A stretch of DNA of 64,000 nt, taken from Paraspadella gotoi. Its lineage: Eukaryota > Chaetognatha. Of this stretch, positions 1-11,490 are shown one piece after another. The stretch is taken from positions 29,288,540 to 29,352,539 of the forward strand of contig CM119265.1 in NCBI GenBank assembly GCA_051294375.1, written 5' to 3'. The translations under genes and the position numbers were made by a program. Position 1 is the first letter of the stretch. Each line of letters begins with the position of its first letter. The notes under the pieces are model-generated. The model worked only from the letters and a program-made list of their open reading frames with translations. It searched no databases and was not told the origin of the DNA.

Positions 1-69
1 AGAAATTTCCCTCCACCTTTTCAATTCGTTGGAACAAAATTCCAGTTTCCTATAATTCCGTTTCATCAC

Positions 70-127
70 CTTTTCCTCTTGGAGAATTCGGGGGAGAGAG
101 AGAGAGAGGAGGAGGGAAAGCAGAGAG

Positions 128-178
<51 letters not shown>

Positions 179-215
179 AGAGAGAGGAGAGAATCATGGG
201 ATAAGCAGGATAGAA
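70..215. repeat. (GA)n microsatellite cluster
   Basis: Nearly pure GA dinucleotides interrupted by occasional GG or AA. Partner of the GA arrays at 8618-8677. Open frames across it are Ser-Leu or Arg-Glu shadows of the repeat. Confidence 0.9.
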
Positions 216-711
216 AGAGAAAGAGGAGCATAGCAACAATACAGACAGATTGAATGGAACGTTTGCCACATTCTCCGCTCTTTCTATTAACCATATTTGG
301 ATTTCGTCCTTATTTATTGTTCTCAGTCATATTCACCTCGGCCAAGTCCAACCTTTTTTTACATTAATTTGGTAGACAAATCATCGAACATAGTCGTCAA
401 GTCCAAACTCTGTTTTTTACTCGTTTTGGAGCGTGGTTTTACCTGCGTTTTTGCATTCTGTTTCTCCGTAATAATAACTTTCTGTAGAAGACTCTCTGCA
501 AAACGTCGTTGGACATAAAGACAGATACAAAACAGAAGCAAAACAGACGAACAACAATCACACAAAAACAAAAAAAATAAGACAGCCAAAAGATAAAAAG
601 AGGGAAAGAAAAAGAAATATTTAAAATTCCATTTCGCGTTTTCGCCCATCGTTTATGATCGGTTCTGATTACCGACCCCCGATTAGTGCCAGGGAATTTA
701 TACTTTTTTTA

Positions 712-1421
712 GTCGGGTCTGCTTATCCAGCAGATTCGACTCTATATTTCACTTTGTCGTTGTCCTTCGGTCCCGACCTCAATCTTGTTCGGGGACCAAC
801 TTATATCATGTCAGAACATCGAATTATTGATAAAGTATGCAAAAAAAAAACGATGTCCGTCGTGCCGTGTCCGTCCCTAACCTTTACAAAAACACCCAAT
901 TACTCGTGGATTGGATGGATGGACTTGAAATGCAATTTTGTGTGTGCGGTAAGGGAAGTGTGTGATCTGAGTCTGGATATAGGTTCGATGGTCTCCGAGT
1001 GGCAAATGAGTTTAAATGGAAAAAACAAAAAAATATATTTCACTATTTGAACAGCCAATTCTGCCATGAGTGGATTGGGGCGATAGACTTGAAATTTGGT
1101 ATTTGGGTAGAAGTGTGTGATAAACTGGAAATCAGTTTCGATAGAATCGTTTGAGTGTGAATAGTCTTAAGATGGAAAAACAAAGAACCTGTTTCAGCTA
1201 ATGATGAGCTCTTTTCTGTTTATTTTAAAAATGGAAAATGCAAGATGTAATTAATTACTTAAATAATTAATGCAGTTAATTATCAAATTAGTAGCAATAA
1301 TTAATCAATCAAAATGAAACTTTTTGGATCAAATTATTAATTAATTGCCTAATTAATTAAAGTAACTTAAATTATTAAATTCAATTAATTAATTACCGAT
1401 AATGACGTGGGCAGATCCGAC
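712..1421 (+). mobile_element. Dispersed TIR-like repeat family R1, copy 1
   Basis: Starts with GTCGGGTCTGC followed by a small palindrome (TCTGCTTAT..CAGCAGA) and ends with GCAGATCCGAC, the inverted version of the start. Inside are CTATAATTCACTTTGTC-like text, TCCG repeats, an ATTGGATGGATGG segment and a TTAA-rich tail. No coding capacity was found. The inverted ends and multiple copies suggest a non-autonomous DNA element (MITE-like). The superfamily is not assigned because target-site duplications are not clear. Confidence 0.6.
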
Positions 1422-2069
1422 ATTTGCTTCAAAACTCTTGTTTAAATATTCATTTCGACTCATATTATTATATAATATATAGGTTATTCCAGCTTCTTGA
1501 ATGACTTGAACCCGCTTTTCTTAAAACTTACACAATATGGATTCGCTATTTAAATACACTTTTCCCATTTTATATTTTTTTTAATATCTGAATACAATGC
1601 TGTCAATAAAATCCTAAAGAGTCTCGTGGGTTTTTTCAGGCAGATCTTCAAAACATGTTTTTTAACATTTTGTTTTTGGTTGATGAATAGATCGAATTTT
1701 CTTCAAACTGGAGCGTCTGGAATTCGTCTTTCAATAAGAGTTTAACCGGTTTAAACCGTACAAAAAAAAATGAATACAATTAAAACTGGTTCTTACAAGT
1801 TCTTACTAAACGTACGTACCTGGAAAGATAAATTGTTTTTTATTAATGTATTGCATAATTTTTTTTTGGTTTTAACCCAATTTCAATGAAAGTTATGAGT
1901 TAAGAGCTAAGAATAATATGGCATAAAAAATTGAATGCAAAATAAAAGAAGCGAAGAGAAATTGGAGAAAGAAAAGAAAACTGTCAAGATGCACTCGGTT
2001 TTATGTTCGCGCAGAAATTTTTTGGCGGAGAGAACAGATAAGTTTGAGGTGAGATAGATGGGGATCCCT

Positions 2070-2111
2070 CTCATCTCTCTCTGCTCTCTCTCTCTCTCTC
2101 TCTCCTCTCTC

Positions 2112-2148
<37 letters not shown>

Positions 2149-2227
2149 CTTTCTCTCTCTCTTCCTCTCACGGAAATATCTCAGCGGTTCGGCAGTAAAG
2201 CGCAAATCGCTTTTCTGTTTCCACCAA

Positions 2228-2264
<37 letters not shown>

Positions 2265-2375
2265 GCCAAATTGTCTCCAAGCTCAATTTTCTTTTTTTTT
2301 CATCATTCATGTACCTAAAGCTTAGACTTCTTCTCTCTATTTCCCTCTCTCTCTCTCTTCCTCTCTCTCTCATCT
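2070..2375. repeat. (CT)n arrays with GC-richer islands
   Basis: CT dinucleotide arrays at about 2082-2165, 2228-2265 and 2333-2373. Between them is an island (about 2168-2225) with a CTCAGCGGT..CGGCAGTAAA segment, repeated in the partner block at 14583-14637. No gene function is inferred. Confidence 0.85.
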
Positions 2376-2562
2376 ATTCAATCCAATAGTTTTCTGCTAC
2401 ATGTGACCATGCTTTTTATAATGTCAACACCATATGCCACCCAATCCATTCCATTCGCGGCCATTATGGTTAGACCTGTTTTTTTTGCGCTTTCAGCGTT
2501 TGACCTAATTTTCTCATGATCCACTTTTTCTTTATGAAGTGAAAATCTTTTGCGCAAATGTT

Positions 2563-2932
2563 TGCATAATCTGCTTTGTAGCAGACTGCGACTCTATAAT
2601 CCCTTTGTCCGTCCGTCGGTCCTCACTCCAGAATCTTGTGGTAAGTTACATCAAATCATCATCATTATGCTAAAACACATTGGTGTCCGCCCATCCGTCC
2701 GTCCGTCTTTTAGAAATGTTTTGCACGTGGAAGAAAATTCTAAAAAGTGAGAATCTAGCAAGAAATCAAGTTTCGTCCAAGTGGAAAATAAGTAAATAGA
2801 AAAAAATAAAAAATCATGTTCCTTTAATACTTTTGACAGATGCGATTAAGGTTAAAAAATAGTAATAAACATTAATCATAATGGTATTAAATAAAGAATT
2901 ATAAAAATTATTATTATTATTATTAATTATTA

Positions 2933-2965
<33 letters not shown>

Positions 2966-2974
2966 TAATTATTA

Positions 2975-3012
<38 letters not shown>

Positions 3013-3040
3013 CGCTAAACGATTCGTGTGCAGATCCGTG
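2563..3040 (+). mobile_element. R1-family copy 5 (divergent subfamily with TTA tail)
   Basis: Begins GCATAATCTGC with the TGTAGCAGA palindrome partner, then CTCTATAATCC, TCCGTCCGTCGG, a second TCCG run, and a (TTA)n tail at about 2910-3012. It ends in CGCTAAACGATTCGTGTGCAG, comparable to the GATAATGATCGTGGGCAG end of the other copies. It is shorter than copies 1-3. Confidence 0.5.
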
Positions 3041-3459
3041 TTTTGCTCAAACTACGATTCGCTGCAAAAAAATATTTTCTAATATACAAACTAACAAATT
3101 GGAGATCAGAAAATTTTAACAAGTTCAAGAGAATTAATTAGAAATACTTTTATTTTACGTCGGCGCTGCTAAATGTACGATAACTATCTATTTATTTATA
3201 AATGTTGTGGATTCATGCACCTCAAACTAACTGACTATTTAACAATACATAATTTATTGTTTATTTATTGCTTATTTTATTGTTTTCTTGTATATTTAAT
3301 CCACTTAAGAATAACTCCTTATTATTTTTTTTAAACATGTTTTTCTCATTCACCAAGTGACCGAATTCAGCGAGAATGCTTTTTCGTCTTCTTCCATTTT
3401 CTTCATCTTTTCCAATTTTCTGCTGCTTCATTTTTTTCCTTTTTTAATTAATTCGGTCA

Positions 3460-4560
3460 TCGAACCGTGAAACTTTTTTTCATTTTTTTTTCCCTTCTTT
3501 TCCTTTTCTTTCTTTTCCTTATTTTCTTCACTTTTTTTCTTTCCTTTTTTTCTTTTCTTTTTAAATTTCTTTCTTTTTTATTTCATAGTCTTTTCTTTTT
3601 TTTTCGCCTTTTTTTTTTTTGCCTTCTTTTCTTTTTTTTTTTTTTTTTTTCCGTTTTTTTTTTGTTCCCTTTTTTCAATTTTTATATATATTATTCATAT
3701 ATATTATAATTTCTTTCTTTCCCCTTTAATTCCTTAATTTCCCCTCCTTAATGTATTTATAATTAATTTTACTCTATACATACTTTTCATTTCTTTCTAC
3801 TTTTAGTTTTTTTCATGTTACACGCTTTCTCTTCATATTCCTTTTCCTTTTCTTTTTTTTCGTTTTTCTTTCATATTTCTTATATTATATTTTTATCTTT
3901 TCTTTTCTTTTCTTTTCTTCTCCTTTTCTTTTCTTTTCTTTTCTTTTCTTTCCTTTCATTTCCTTTATCTCTTCCTTTAACTTTTTCCTCCCCTCTCCCT
4001 TTTCATTTCCAAACTGTCCCCTTTTCGTTTCCCCTTTTCCCTTTCCTTTCGCTTTTTTACTTTTTTTCTCTCCATTTTCTTTTTCCACTTTCCCTTTTCC
4101 TTCCCCTCCTCTCTCTCCTTTTCCTTTTTCCATTTTTTTCATTTTTTATTTCCCTCTCCCTTTTTCACTTTCCCTCTCCCTTTCCATTTTTTTTTTTTTC
4201 TTTTTCCTCCCTTCCCCTTTTTCAACTTTTCCATTTTTCTCCTCTTTCTTTCTTTTCTCTTCCCTTTCCTTTTCCCCTTTTCTTTTTTTTTTCTCCCTCT
4301 CTTTTCCCTTTTTCCTCTTTCTCTCTCCTTTTCCCCCGCTTGTCCTTGTTTAATTCCCTTTTTCTCGCGTTTCCCTTTTTTTTCCTTTTTAAAATTCCTT
4401 TTCCTTTTTACACTTTTACTATTCAATTTTTTTCTTTCATTTTCTTTTTTTTCTTCCTTTTTCTTTTTCACTTTTCTGTTACTTTTCCTCTTTATTCCTT
4501 ATTTTTTTCCCTTTTTTTTTCTTTTTTTTCCATTTTTTCTTTCCGTCGTTCCGAATCTTT
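3460..4560. repeat. 1.1-kb polypyrimidine (polypurine on -) tract
   Basis: Almost uninterrupted T/C on the + strand, built from TTTTC, TTTCC and CCCTTTT words, including a TTTTC run at 3897-3950. Long Phe/Ser/Leu and Lys/Arg/Glu frames here are artefacts of the composition. The strand asymmetry and mirror-like TTTTC words are the kind that can form intramolecular triplex DNA (inference). Confidence 0.9.
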
Positions 4561-4639
4561 GACGTGTCAAAAAAATTCGGCGGGCCAACTCGAGATCCAT
4601 CATCTCTTTTTTCCTGCCCGGAATGGAACGGGTCTTTTG

Positions 4640-4666
4640 GTGGCTCTCTTCTCTCTCTCTCTCTCT

Positions 4667-4702
<36 letters not shown>

Positions 4703-4772
4703 CGACTCGCTCTCCGCTTCTCGTCTCTCTCTCCGTCCAATCTACTCTCCTCTCTCTCTCCTCTCTCTCAGT
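4640..4772. repeat. (CT)n array
   Basis: CT array broken by short GC-containing interruptions (CTCGACTCG, GTCCAATC). It follows a GC-richer island at 4561-4632 that carries a GACGTG..TTCGGCG segment, the noisy partner of the CRE-containing island at 16782-16865. Confidence 0.85.
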
Positions 4773-5214
4773 AAAATAACGAACGGGCATCCAGATTTCC
4801 CATAATTTTTTCACGGCGCGGGGCGGCGAGGGATAGATTTCCTGTATAAATTCGCGGCTTCGCTCGTTTCTCCTTCCTTTTCATAGATCGACTTGGAAAT
4901 TTAGGTCGATGTTCTTTTTTTTTATTTTTTCATTTGGTGATTTTGATTTTTAACTCGCCACTGAGATGTCGGGATGATAGTTTGATCAAGTCGTATTTTT
5001 AATGTAAATTCATAAAGTGTGTTTCTCTCATCGCTAACTCTCATATAATTGATGATAAAATCAATTAAAATCGGATTGCTCGTAATAAAACCTCAAATAC
5101 AAAATCTAAAATTATCATTATCTTTCTCATCTTTTGTTTTTTTTTTTTTGTTTAATTATTTTTCTCTAGAGAATTGAACAAAATGTTTTTGTTGCAACGA
5201 ATTTTTTTATAGTT

Positions 5215-5262
5215 GAACAACATGTTTCGACGCACTTGTTTTAACAGTCCTCATCCAGGTTT
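5215..5262 (-). ncRNA. Degraded hammerhead ribozyme motif (partner of the 17329 site)
   Basis: On the - strand this reads CCTGGATGAGGACTG...GTCGAAACATGTTG. It corresponds base for base to the intact motif at 17329-17363 in the partner block, but has an extra G in the CTGATGA core, stem II disrupted by inserted bases, and the GTC cleavage triplet changed to GTT. The damage has the same indel style as the rest of block 1-6363, so it may be read error rather than biological decay. Confidence 0.5.
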
Positions 5263-6000
5263 TTCCCTCTTACTTTTTTTTCAATTTCATTTTTATTTTT
5301 CATAACGATATAAATCCTTATCTTTTTTTTCCTTTTTCTTCTTCTTGTTCTTTTTCTTTTCTTTTTCTTTCTTTTATATTTCCTACTCTTTTTTTAAATT
5401 TTTTTTTCTTTCTTTATTTTTTTCCTTTTTTCTCTTTTATATTTTTATTAATTTTATTTATTTTCTTTTATTTTTCTTTTTATTTTCTTTTTATTTTCTC
5501 TTTTTCTGTTTTCTTTTCTTTTTTCTTTTTTTTTTTTCCTTTTTCTTTTCTTTTCTTTTTTTTTTTACTTTTTTTTTTTTTTTTTTTTCTTCTTGTTTTA
5601 TTTTTCTTCCATTTTTTTTTCTTTTTTCTTTTATTCCTTTTTCTTTTTTTCTTTTTCTTTTCTTTTTTCCTTTTCTTTTGTTTCTTTTTCTTTTTTTTTT
5701 TTACTTTTCTTTTTTCTTTTCTTTTTTTTTTTTTTTTTTTTTTTTTTCTTTTCTCTTTTTTAACTTTTTTCCATTTTTTTTTTTTTTTTCTTTCTTCTTT
5801 TCTTCTCTTCTTTTTTTTCTTTTTCTTTCTTCTTTTCTTCTTCCTTTCCTCCTTCCTTTTTTTTTTTCTTTTTCCTCTTTTTTTTCGTTTTTTATTTTCT
5901 TTTTCTTTTAGTTTTCCTTCTCTTCTCATTTTTAATTTTCCCAGCGAATTAAAATATATGCGTCGCATTTTCCTCCCCTCTTTTTTTTCACTCTTTTCCG
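5260..6000. repeat. T-rich TTTTC/TTTTTC polypyrimidine tract
   Basis: About 700 bases of T runs with single C interruptions, the inflated partner of the regular TTTTTCTTTTC array at 17410-17780. The 176-190 codon poly-Phe and poly-Lys frames over it are composition artefacts. Confidence 0.9.
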
Positions 6001-6363
6001 ACTCTTTCATAATATTTTTTTCTTAACCCTTTCTTTCCTTTTCCTCTCTTTAAAATTAATCCCGTCTATCTTTTATAACCCCCGATTTTCCATGCCCCCT
6101 CTACTACAAAAAAAACAAACCCCTTTCTTCCTTATTTCCCCCTTCCTCCTACCCTTCTCCTTATTTTCCCTTCCTCCTCGATTTTCTTCCGTCGTGAGAA
6201 TTGGGTGAATTCTGTTTCAACCTTGTAACCTAAAATACGAGCACTGCGACGACACACCGGACGACGACAACGACGCACGAGACCGACGCGGCGAACGACG
6301 ATAACATTTTGTGGCAAACTTGTGTTTTATTCCTGGTCTCTTGAATTTTTCGTGAGAGGTTCA

Positions 6364-6388
6364 NNNNNNNNNNNNNNNNNNNNNNNNN
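6364..6388. other. Assembly gap, 25 N
   Basis: Exactly 25 N. The same fixed size recurs at 19680-19704 and 57035-57059, whereas the other gaps vary in size, so these three look like scaffolder joins of unknown length. Confidence 0.95.
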
Positions 6389-6649
6389 CTCTCTCGCTCC
6401 ACTATTTCTTGGCCACATTCCCTTTTTGGTCATTCGGTTTATGTCGGTCATACATTCCGCGCTGCTAAACCAACTCGGGTCAGCTTCGGTCAGGTAGCGA
6501 GTCCAACGGAGACCCTTTCTCTTTTTTTAAAAACACAAAATCTATTGCTCTCTCTCTTTCTCTCTCTCTATTCTCCTCCCGTTCTTAAGTATATATATAT
6601 AAATATATATATTTACCTCTTCTCTTTTTCTCTCTCTCTCCTCTCTCTA

Positions 6650-6703
<54 letters not shown>

Positions 6704-7480
6704 GTCTCATTTCTTTCCTTTCTTCCCTTTATTTGTAAAACATTGGTAAAACTTATATAAACATTATAAATATTATTTTTATATATTTCTTTTTTTCATA
6801 TCTTTTTCTTTTTCTTTCTTTCTTTCTTTTTTTTCTTTCTTTTTTCTCTCTTTCTTTTCTTCACTCAACCCATTACTGACGCTGCGTTTGTTTACAAAAA
6901 GTCAGATCCCGTCTCCCATTATCCTCCAAAATCCTCCTCTACTTCCTCCTTCTCCTCTTCTTCTTCTCTTCCTCCTCCTCCTCCTCCTCCTCCTCCTCTC
7001 CCTCCTTCTATTTTCATAAAAGGCATTAATTTTCTTTCTTTTATCTCCGCTCATTATTGCAGCTTCTATTATTTTTTTCTCACCGTCTATAAATTCTTCA
7101 TTCTTATTTGTTTTACTTAAATTTAATATTAATTAAAGCAGATTAAATTAAGAATTATCTGGGAATCATTACGATATAAAATAATTATTCAAAACAGTCA
7201 AGAACATGCTCAGGACAGCATTTTTTTTAATTGGACGAATTGGATAAACTATAAAGAAAACTTAAGATTGACTATTAAAAAAAGAATAAAAAATCATTAC
7301 TAAAAAAATTACTCAACATTACGATAATTCAAATACGCGATTAATTATACCATTAATAGGGATTTCTTATACTATAAATTTTTTTAGAACTCAATGAAGA
7401 ACACGCCTAAAATGGTATTTTTTGCCAATTTTACTGTTTTAGATAATTCATAATTCTTTGTTGAAAACTTTAACCTTGCT
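6389..7480. other. Gene-free stretch: CT array, TTTC runs, TCC array, AT-rich sequence
   Basis: Contains a CT array at about 6546-6700, TTTC words at 6785-6865, a TCC/CTC trinucleotide array at 6935-7006, then AT-rich sequence to 7480. No exon signal or coding-like composition was seen. Confidence 0.6.
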
Positions 7481-7487
7481 CTTCTTC

Positions 7488-7527
<40 letters not shown>

Positions 7528-7581
7528 AACTCACAAATTGTGATTAAACTTTCTTTCGTTGTGTGTTGAGATATTTAAAAA

Positions 7582-7665
7582 TAAAGACGAAGTCTTGATA
7601 CATCAACGATTTTATTTAAAAAAAAAATAAAATAAAATCGTTGATGTATCAAGACTTCGTCTTTA
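7582..7665. repeat. Perfect inverted repeat (36-bp stem hairpin)
   Basis: The left arm (7582-7617, starting TAAAGACGAAGTCTTGATAC) and right arm (7630-7665) are exact reverse complements, separated by about 12 A/T bases. The inner end of each arm is the AAATAAAATCGTTG tail that also trails the hammerhead motifs here. It therefore looks like two tail-to-tail copies of the end of that element, just upstream of the ribozyme at 7699-7757. Confidence 0.85.
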
Positions 7666-7698
7666 ATTTCAAATAACTCACAAATTGTATTCTAATTC

Positions 7699-7757
7699 AC
7701 AAATATTAATCGCTGATGAAGGCTCGAAAATAGTGAGCCGAAACATGTCTGCGTTGT
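7699..7757 (+). ncRNA. Type I hammerhead ribozyme motif, intact core
   Basis: The conserved core CTGATGA is at 7713-7719. Stem II is GGCTC (7721-7725) paired with GAGCC (7735-7739) over a 9-nt loop, then GAAA at 7740-7743. A very short stem III (AC..GU) leads to the GUC triplet, with predicted cleavage after C7749. Stem I is weak next to the core (CG with TG), then an internal loop, then ACAA with TTGT. Minimal stem III of the ACAUGU kind is known from hammerheads of Penelope-like elements, which may act as dimers. The tail AAATAAAATCGTTG follows at 7761-7774. Self-cleavage is inferred, not shown. Confidence 0.8.
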
Positions 7758-7774
7758 TACAAATAAAATCGTTG

Positions 7775-8430
7775 TAAACAATTCAAAAACTTTGCTAATG
7801 TGTTAGATAAAAAATTAAACAAAGAATAGTAAATAAATTAAACACGAAATGAAACTTATACATAAAAAACGTCATGTAGTTCTCCAACTAATAATATACT
7901 TATGAATTATGTTTATTAAATATTTAAAGTATAGTAAAGATTTTTTCGGTGTCACTCGCGAACGGACACGGGGTATAAGCTAAATTATAACAAATTAACA
8001 ATAAATTTTTGTAAATTTGTCAAAAAATTAGGAACTGATTTTTTTTCTTTTAAAAACTTTTTAGTGAGTTTAATTATTTTAAAATGATAGCAATAAAAAA
8101 AGCTTTGATTAAAGCTTCACCCATAAAACAAGTTTAGAAAGACGCAATCATTAAATCCATCCTTACGCACCAGATAATAATACTCCTGCTCAATTATCTA
8201 TATGATTTCGGCAAACAGATCTGTCTCCTTGTCTCCATAAACCTTTGCACCACGCCCTTCCCCCTTAGACTCACAATCCCTTCCCCCTTAGACTCACAAC
8301 CCGGTTCCACACTTCGACGACTTTTCAAAAAAATGATCGGAGACTCGAAAATCTTCGTTGGAGGAAAATCATTCAGTCATTCGAGGAAAGGGTTTTACTT
8401 GATGGAAAGAGAGGGGAGGAGCAAAAGAAA
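7775..8430. other. AT-rich stretch without a gene
   Basis: Nothing recognised. It holds a short direct repeat near 8258-8305 (the CCCTTCCCCCTTAGACTCACAA words occur twice). An open frame starting at 8333 runs into the GA array at 8442 and has no other support. Confidence 0.5.
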
Positions 8431-8435
8431 TTTTC

Positions 8436-8441
<6 letters not shown>

Positions 8442-8516
<75 letters not shown>

Positions 8517-8518
8517 AG
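8442..8518. repeat. (GA)n microsatellite
   Basis: Pure GA dinucleotides with a few GG or AA slips. It marks the upstream edge of the better-quality copy of the duplicated block. Confidence 0.9.
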
Positions 8519-8624
8519 AGTAAGAAGAATTTCCCTCCCTTTTCATTCGTTGGAACAAATTCCAGTTTCCTAAATTCGTTTCATCACCTTTCCTCTGGAG
8601 AATTCGGGGAGAAAGAGAGATGAC

Positions 8625-8662
<38 letters not shown>

Positions 8663-9190
8663 AGAGAAGAGAGAGATGAGAAATCATGGGATAGCAGGAT
8701 AGAAAGAGAAAGAGGAGATAGTCAAACATACAGACAGATTGAAGGAACGTTTTGCCACATCTCTCGCTCTTTCTATTAACCATATTTGGATTCGTCCTTA
8801 TTTTATTGTTCTCAGTCATATTCACCTCGGCCAAGTCAACCTTTTTTCATTAATTTTAGTGAGCAAATCATGAACATTAGTCGTCAGTCCAAACTCTGTT
8901 TTTACTCGTTTTTGGAGCGTGGTTTACCTGCGTTTTGCATTCTGTTCTCGTAATAAATACACGTTTCTGTAGAGACTCTTGTCAAAACGTCGTTGGACAT
9001 AAAGACAGATACAAAACAGACGCAAAACAGACGAACAACAATCACACAAAAAAATAAATAGACAGCCAAAGATAAAAAGAGGGAAAGAAAAAAGAAATAT
9101 TTAAATTCCATTTCGCGTTTCGCCCATCGTTTATGATCGGTTCTGATTACCGACCCCCGATTAGTCGCCAGGGAATTTATACTTTTTTTA

Positions 9191-9881
9191 GTCGGGTCTG
9201 CTTATCAGCAGATCTCGACTCTATAATTCACTTTGTCGGTCCGTCGGTCCGACCCCTCAATCTTGTCGGGGATTCACTTATATCATGTCAGAAACATCGA
9301 ATTATGATAAATTATGCAAAAAAAACGATGTCCGTCCGTCCGTCCGTCCGTCTACCTTTACAAAAAACACCAATTACTCGTGATTGGATGGATGGATTGA
9401 AATGCAATTTTGTGTGTGGGTAGGGAAGTGTGTGATTGAGCTGGATATGAAGTTCGATGGAATCGTCCGAGTGGAAATGAGTTTAAATGGAAAAAACAAA
9501 AAAAATATATTTCACTATTTGAACACCAATTACCATGAGTGGATGGGGCGATAGACTTGAAATTTGTATTTGGGTAAAAAGTGTGTGATTAAACTGGAAA
9601 TCAAGTTTCGATAGAATCGTTTGAGTGGAAATGAGTTTAAATGGAAAAAAACAAAGAACCTGTTTCACTAATGATGAGCTCTTTTTCTGTTTATTTAAAT
9701 GGAAATGCAAGATGTATTAATTAATTAAATAATTAATCAGTTAATTAATCAATTAGTCAATTAATTAATCAATCAAAATAAACTTTTTGGATCAAATTAA
9801 TTAATTAATTGCCTAATTAATTAAATAATTAATTATTAATTAATTAATTAATTACCGATAATGATCGTGGGCAGATCCGAC
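9191..9881 (+). mobile_element. R1-family repeat, copy 2 (clean)
   Basis: Left end GTCGGGTCTGCTTATCAGCAG, then (TCCG)4 at about 9330-9350, TTGGATGGATGG, two passages of a GTGTGTGATT..GTTTAAATGG segment (9428-9490 and 9586-9645), a TTAA-rich tail, and the right end GGGCAGATCCGAC at 9869-9881. The internal repetition suggests the element itself grew by partial duplication. Confidence 0.65.
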
Positions 9882-10785
9882 ATTTGCTCAAACTTGTTTA
9901 AATTCATTTCGACTATATTATTATATAGTAGCGCGCGAGTATAAATACATTCCTTGAATTTGGTATCTTGTGTCCCTTAATATATTTTGATTTATATATT
10001 TTTTAATAAAATTATAACATTTTCGGGGTGGTTTTGAGTCGCTAACCGCTTCCGTCGAGGACAAAAGGTACATGTGTTCGTCGCTTCTCTGAAAAATTTC
10101 GAGCCGTCAAGAATTCTCCAGTTTGTCGTCTGCTCAAATCCCAAACTGCGAGGCGACCTCTGATTGGTCGATTTATGAGATCCCACTTTCTATTGAGCAG
10201 TGAATGTATCATCCGACGTAAAGAGCGAGATTCTTAAACGAAGAATTTTTTTATGCGAATATTACGAAAAACTTTTATTTATTCGTAGCTTTTATGTAAT
10301 TAGATAGTATTTAAAGCACAACACAATGCCAAAAGCAAAAAAACACCCAAGACTGTATATTAATCCAGTCATAGGTCATCTAAGCTTTACCAACGCCGAT
10401 CTCCCTTGCTTCGCGAACGTGCTGAAAGCTTGTCTTTTCAAGCAGGTTGTACGAATGTTAATCCGTTTGGCTAAAGGCTTTTTTATAAAACTAGTTATAT
10501 AGTTCTTGCTTTCAAATTATTTAAATACATCTTATTAAAGGTATTAAGAACAATATATTTTAAAATATCGAGAATTAGTATTAAACTTAATCCGTTACCT
10601 TCAGGAAAAAGGGGAGAAGTGGCATCGGTTTTTCAAAGCATAGGCATGTGAATAATCGCACTTTACAGAAAAACAAATTCTTCACTTGCGATATTCAATG
10701 AAAATTCCATTCGCATCCGAATTTCAAAGGAATGGAACCTCGCATCAGAATTTCGACGAACAGAAAACAGAAAAGGCCAAAGAAA

Positions 10786-11100
10786 GATTTTGAACGTCGC
10801 TTGGATCGCTTATTTTATACTCTGCTTCTGTAAGTGTATCATTAAAAGCTGTGATGATGCAACCATTGCTGTGACGGAAATTGTGAGGAAAAAGCACCAT
10901 ATCGTGTGCTCATGTCACGGGAAAATAAAATCCCAAAACGGAACTCTCTTTTATCAAGACCAAAGAGAAAGAGTCGGTCATTCTTGGAAAATTACGGCTT
11001 GGACGTATTGATCAACAAGAAACAAAACGCTGCCAAAAAACTTGAGAGAAATGAAAAAGGAAAAGAAAAGCAGAAAGCTTCAATGAAAATAGAAAAATAG
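10786..11100 (+). pseudogene. Open-frame remnant 1 inside the insertion, unknown product
   Basis: Two overlapping frames cover it. 10790-11011 has a Cys-rich segment (ILCFCKCIIKSC). 10906-11100 encodes a Lys/Arg-rich tail (LINKKQNAAKKLERNEKGKE). The switch of frame suggests a frameshift in one ancestral reading frame. Basic composition suits a nucleic-acid-binding protein, but no domain is identifiable. Confidence 0.35.
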
Positions 11101-11240
11101 CAACTAAAGAAAGAGAGTTCACCAAAAAACTATGGCAAAAATTTTTTCAATGATGGTCAAGGTGAGATTTCATGTGATATTGTGAAAAGATGTTGATTTC
11201 ACAATGAACGAATTGATAAAAAATTCAAAGAAAAAATGAA

Positions 11241-11490
11241 ATGCGTCAATCTTTCCTCACAGTAGCGCGAGAAGCAATGCGCTGGCCAGAAACTTCCGAT
11301 AGAATGGTCGCTGCGATAGTCACTGCAACATTAATCGACTTTGGTCTTGTCACAGAAGAAAATTCAACCTTAATTGTGGACCGAAATAAAATAAGAACGA
11401 GAAAAAGAAAAGCTGATAAAAAGTTATCAAGAAAAAGAATCGCGGATTAAAATCCCAGCGGAATAAAACATTATATTTTGATGAAAGATC
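11241..11490 (+). pseudogene. Open-frame remnant 2 inside the insertion, transposon-protein-like
   Basis: A 69-codon frame includes SDRMVAAIVTATLIDFGLVT followed by VDRNKIRTRKRKADKK. Its helix-then-basic layout reads like real protein, unlike most frames in the window. After a stop at 11448 the text continues in another frame with a YFDER segment near 11470-11485. From memory it resembles an uncharacterised protein group seen in arthropod transposons. That is an impression, not a database result. Confidence 0.4.

Larger units (their letters stand above)
1..6363. repeat. Block A+B, first copy of a large direct duplication (low-quality copy)
   Basis: Position 1 onward matches 8524 onward. The match continues to about 1480 (partner 9928), resumes at about 1482 (partner 13885), and runs to 6363 (partner about 18128), where a 25-N gap cuts it. 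Order and orientation are the same. Differences are mostly one-base indels in and beside homopolymers (for example the TTTTC and CT tracts), which is typical of uncorrected long reads rather than of old divergence. The shared blocks include the two TIR-like dispersed repeats, a TTA array, the polypyrimidine tracts and a hammerhead motif. No gene is recognisable in it. It could be a real duplication, but a second haplotype placed in series fits better. Confidence 0.85.

Noticed and set aside
3467-6010. Frames of 80-320 codons rich in Phe/Ser/Leu or Lys/Arg/Glu
   Set aside because: They lie wholly within T/C tracts, are open on both strands, and change with homopolymer indels between the two block copies.
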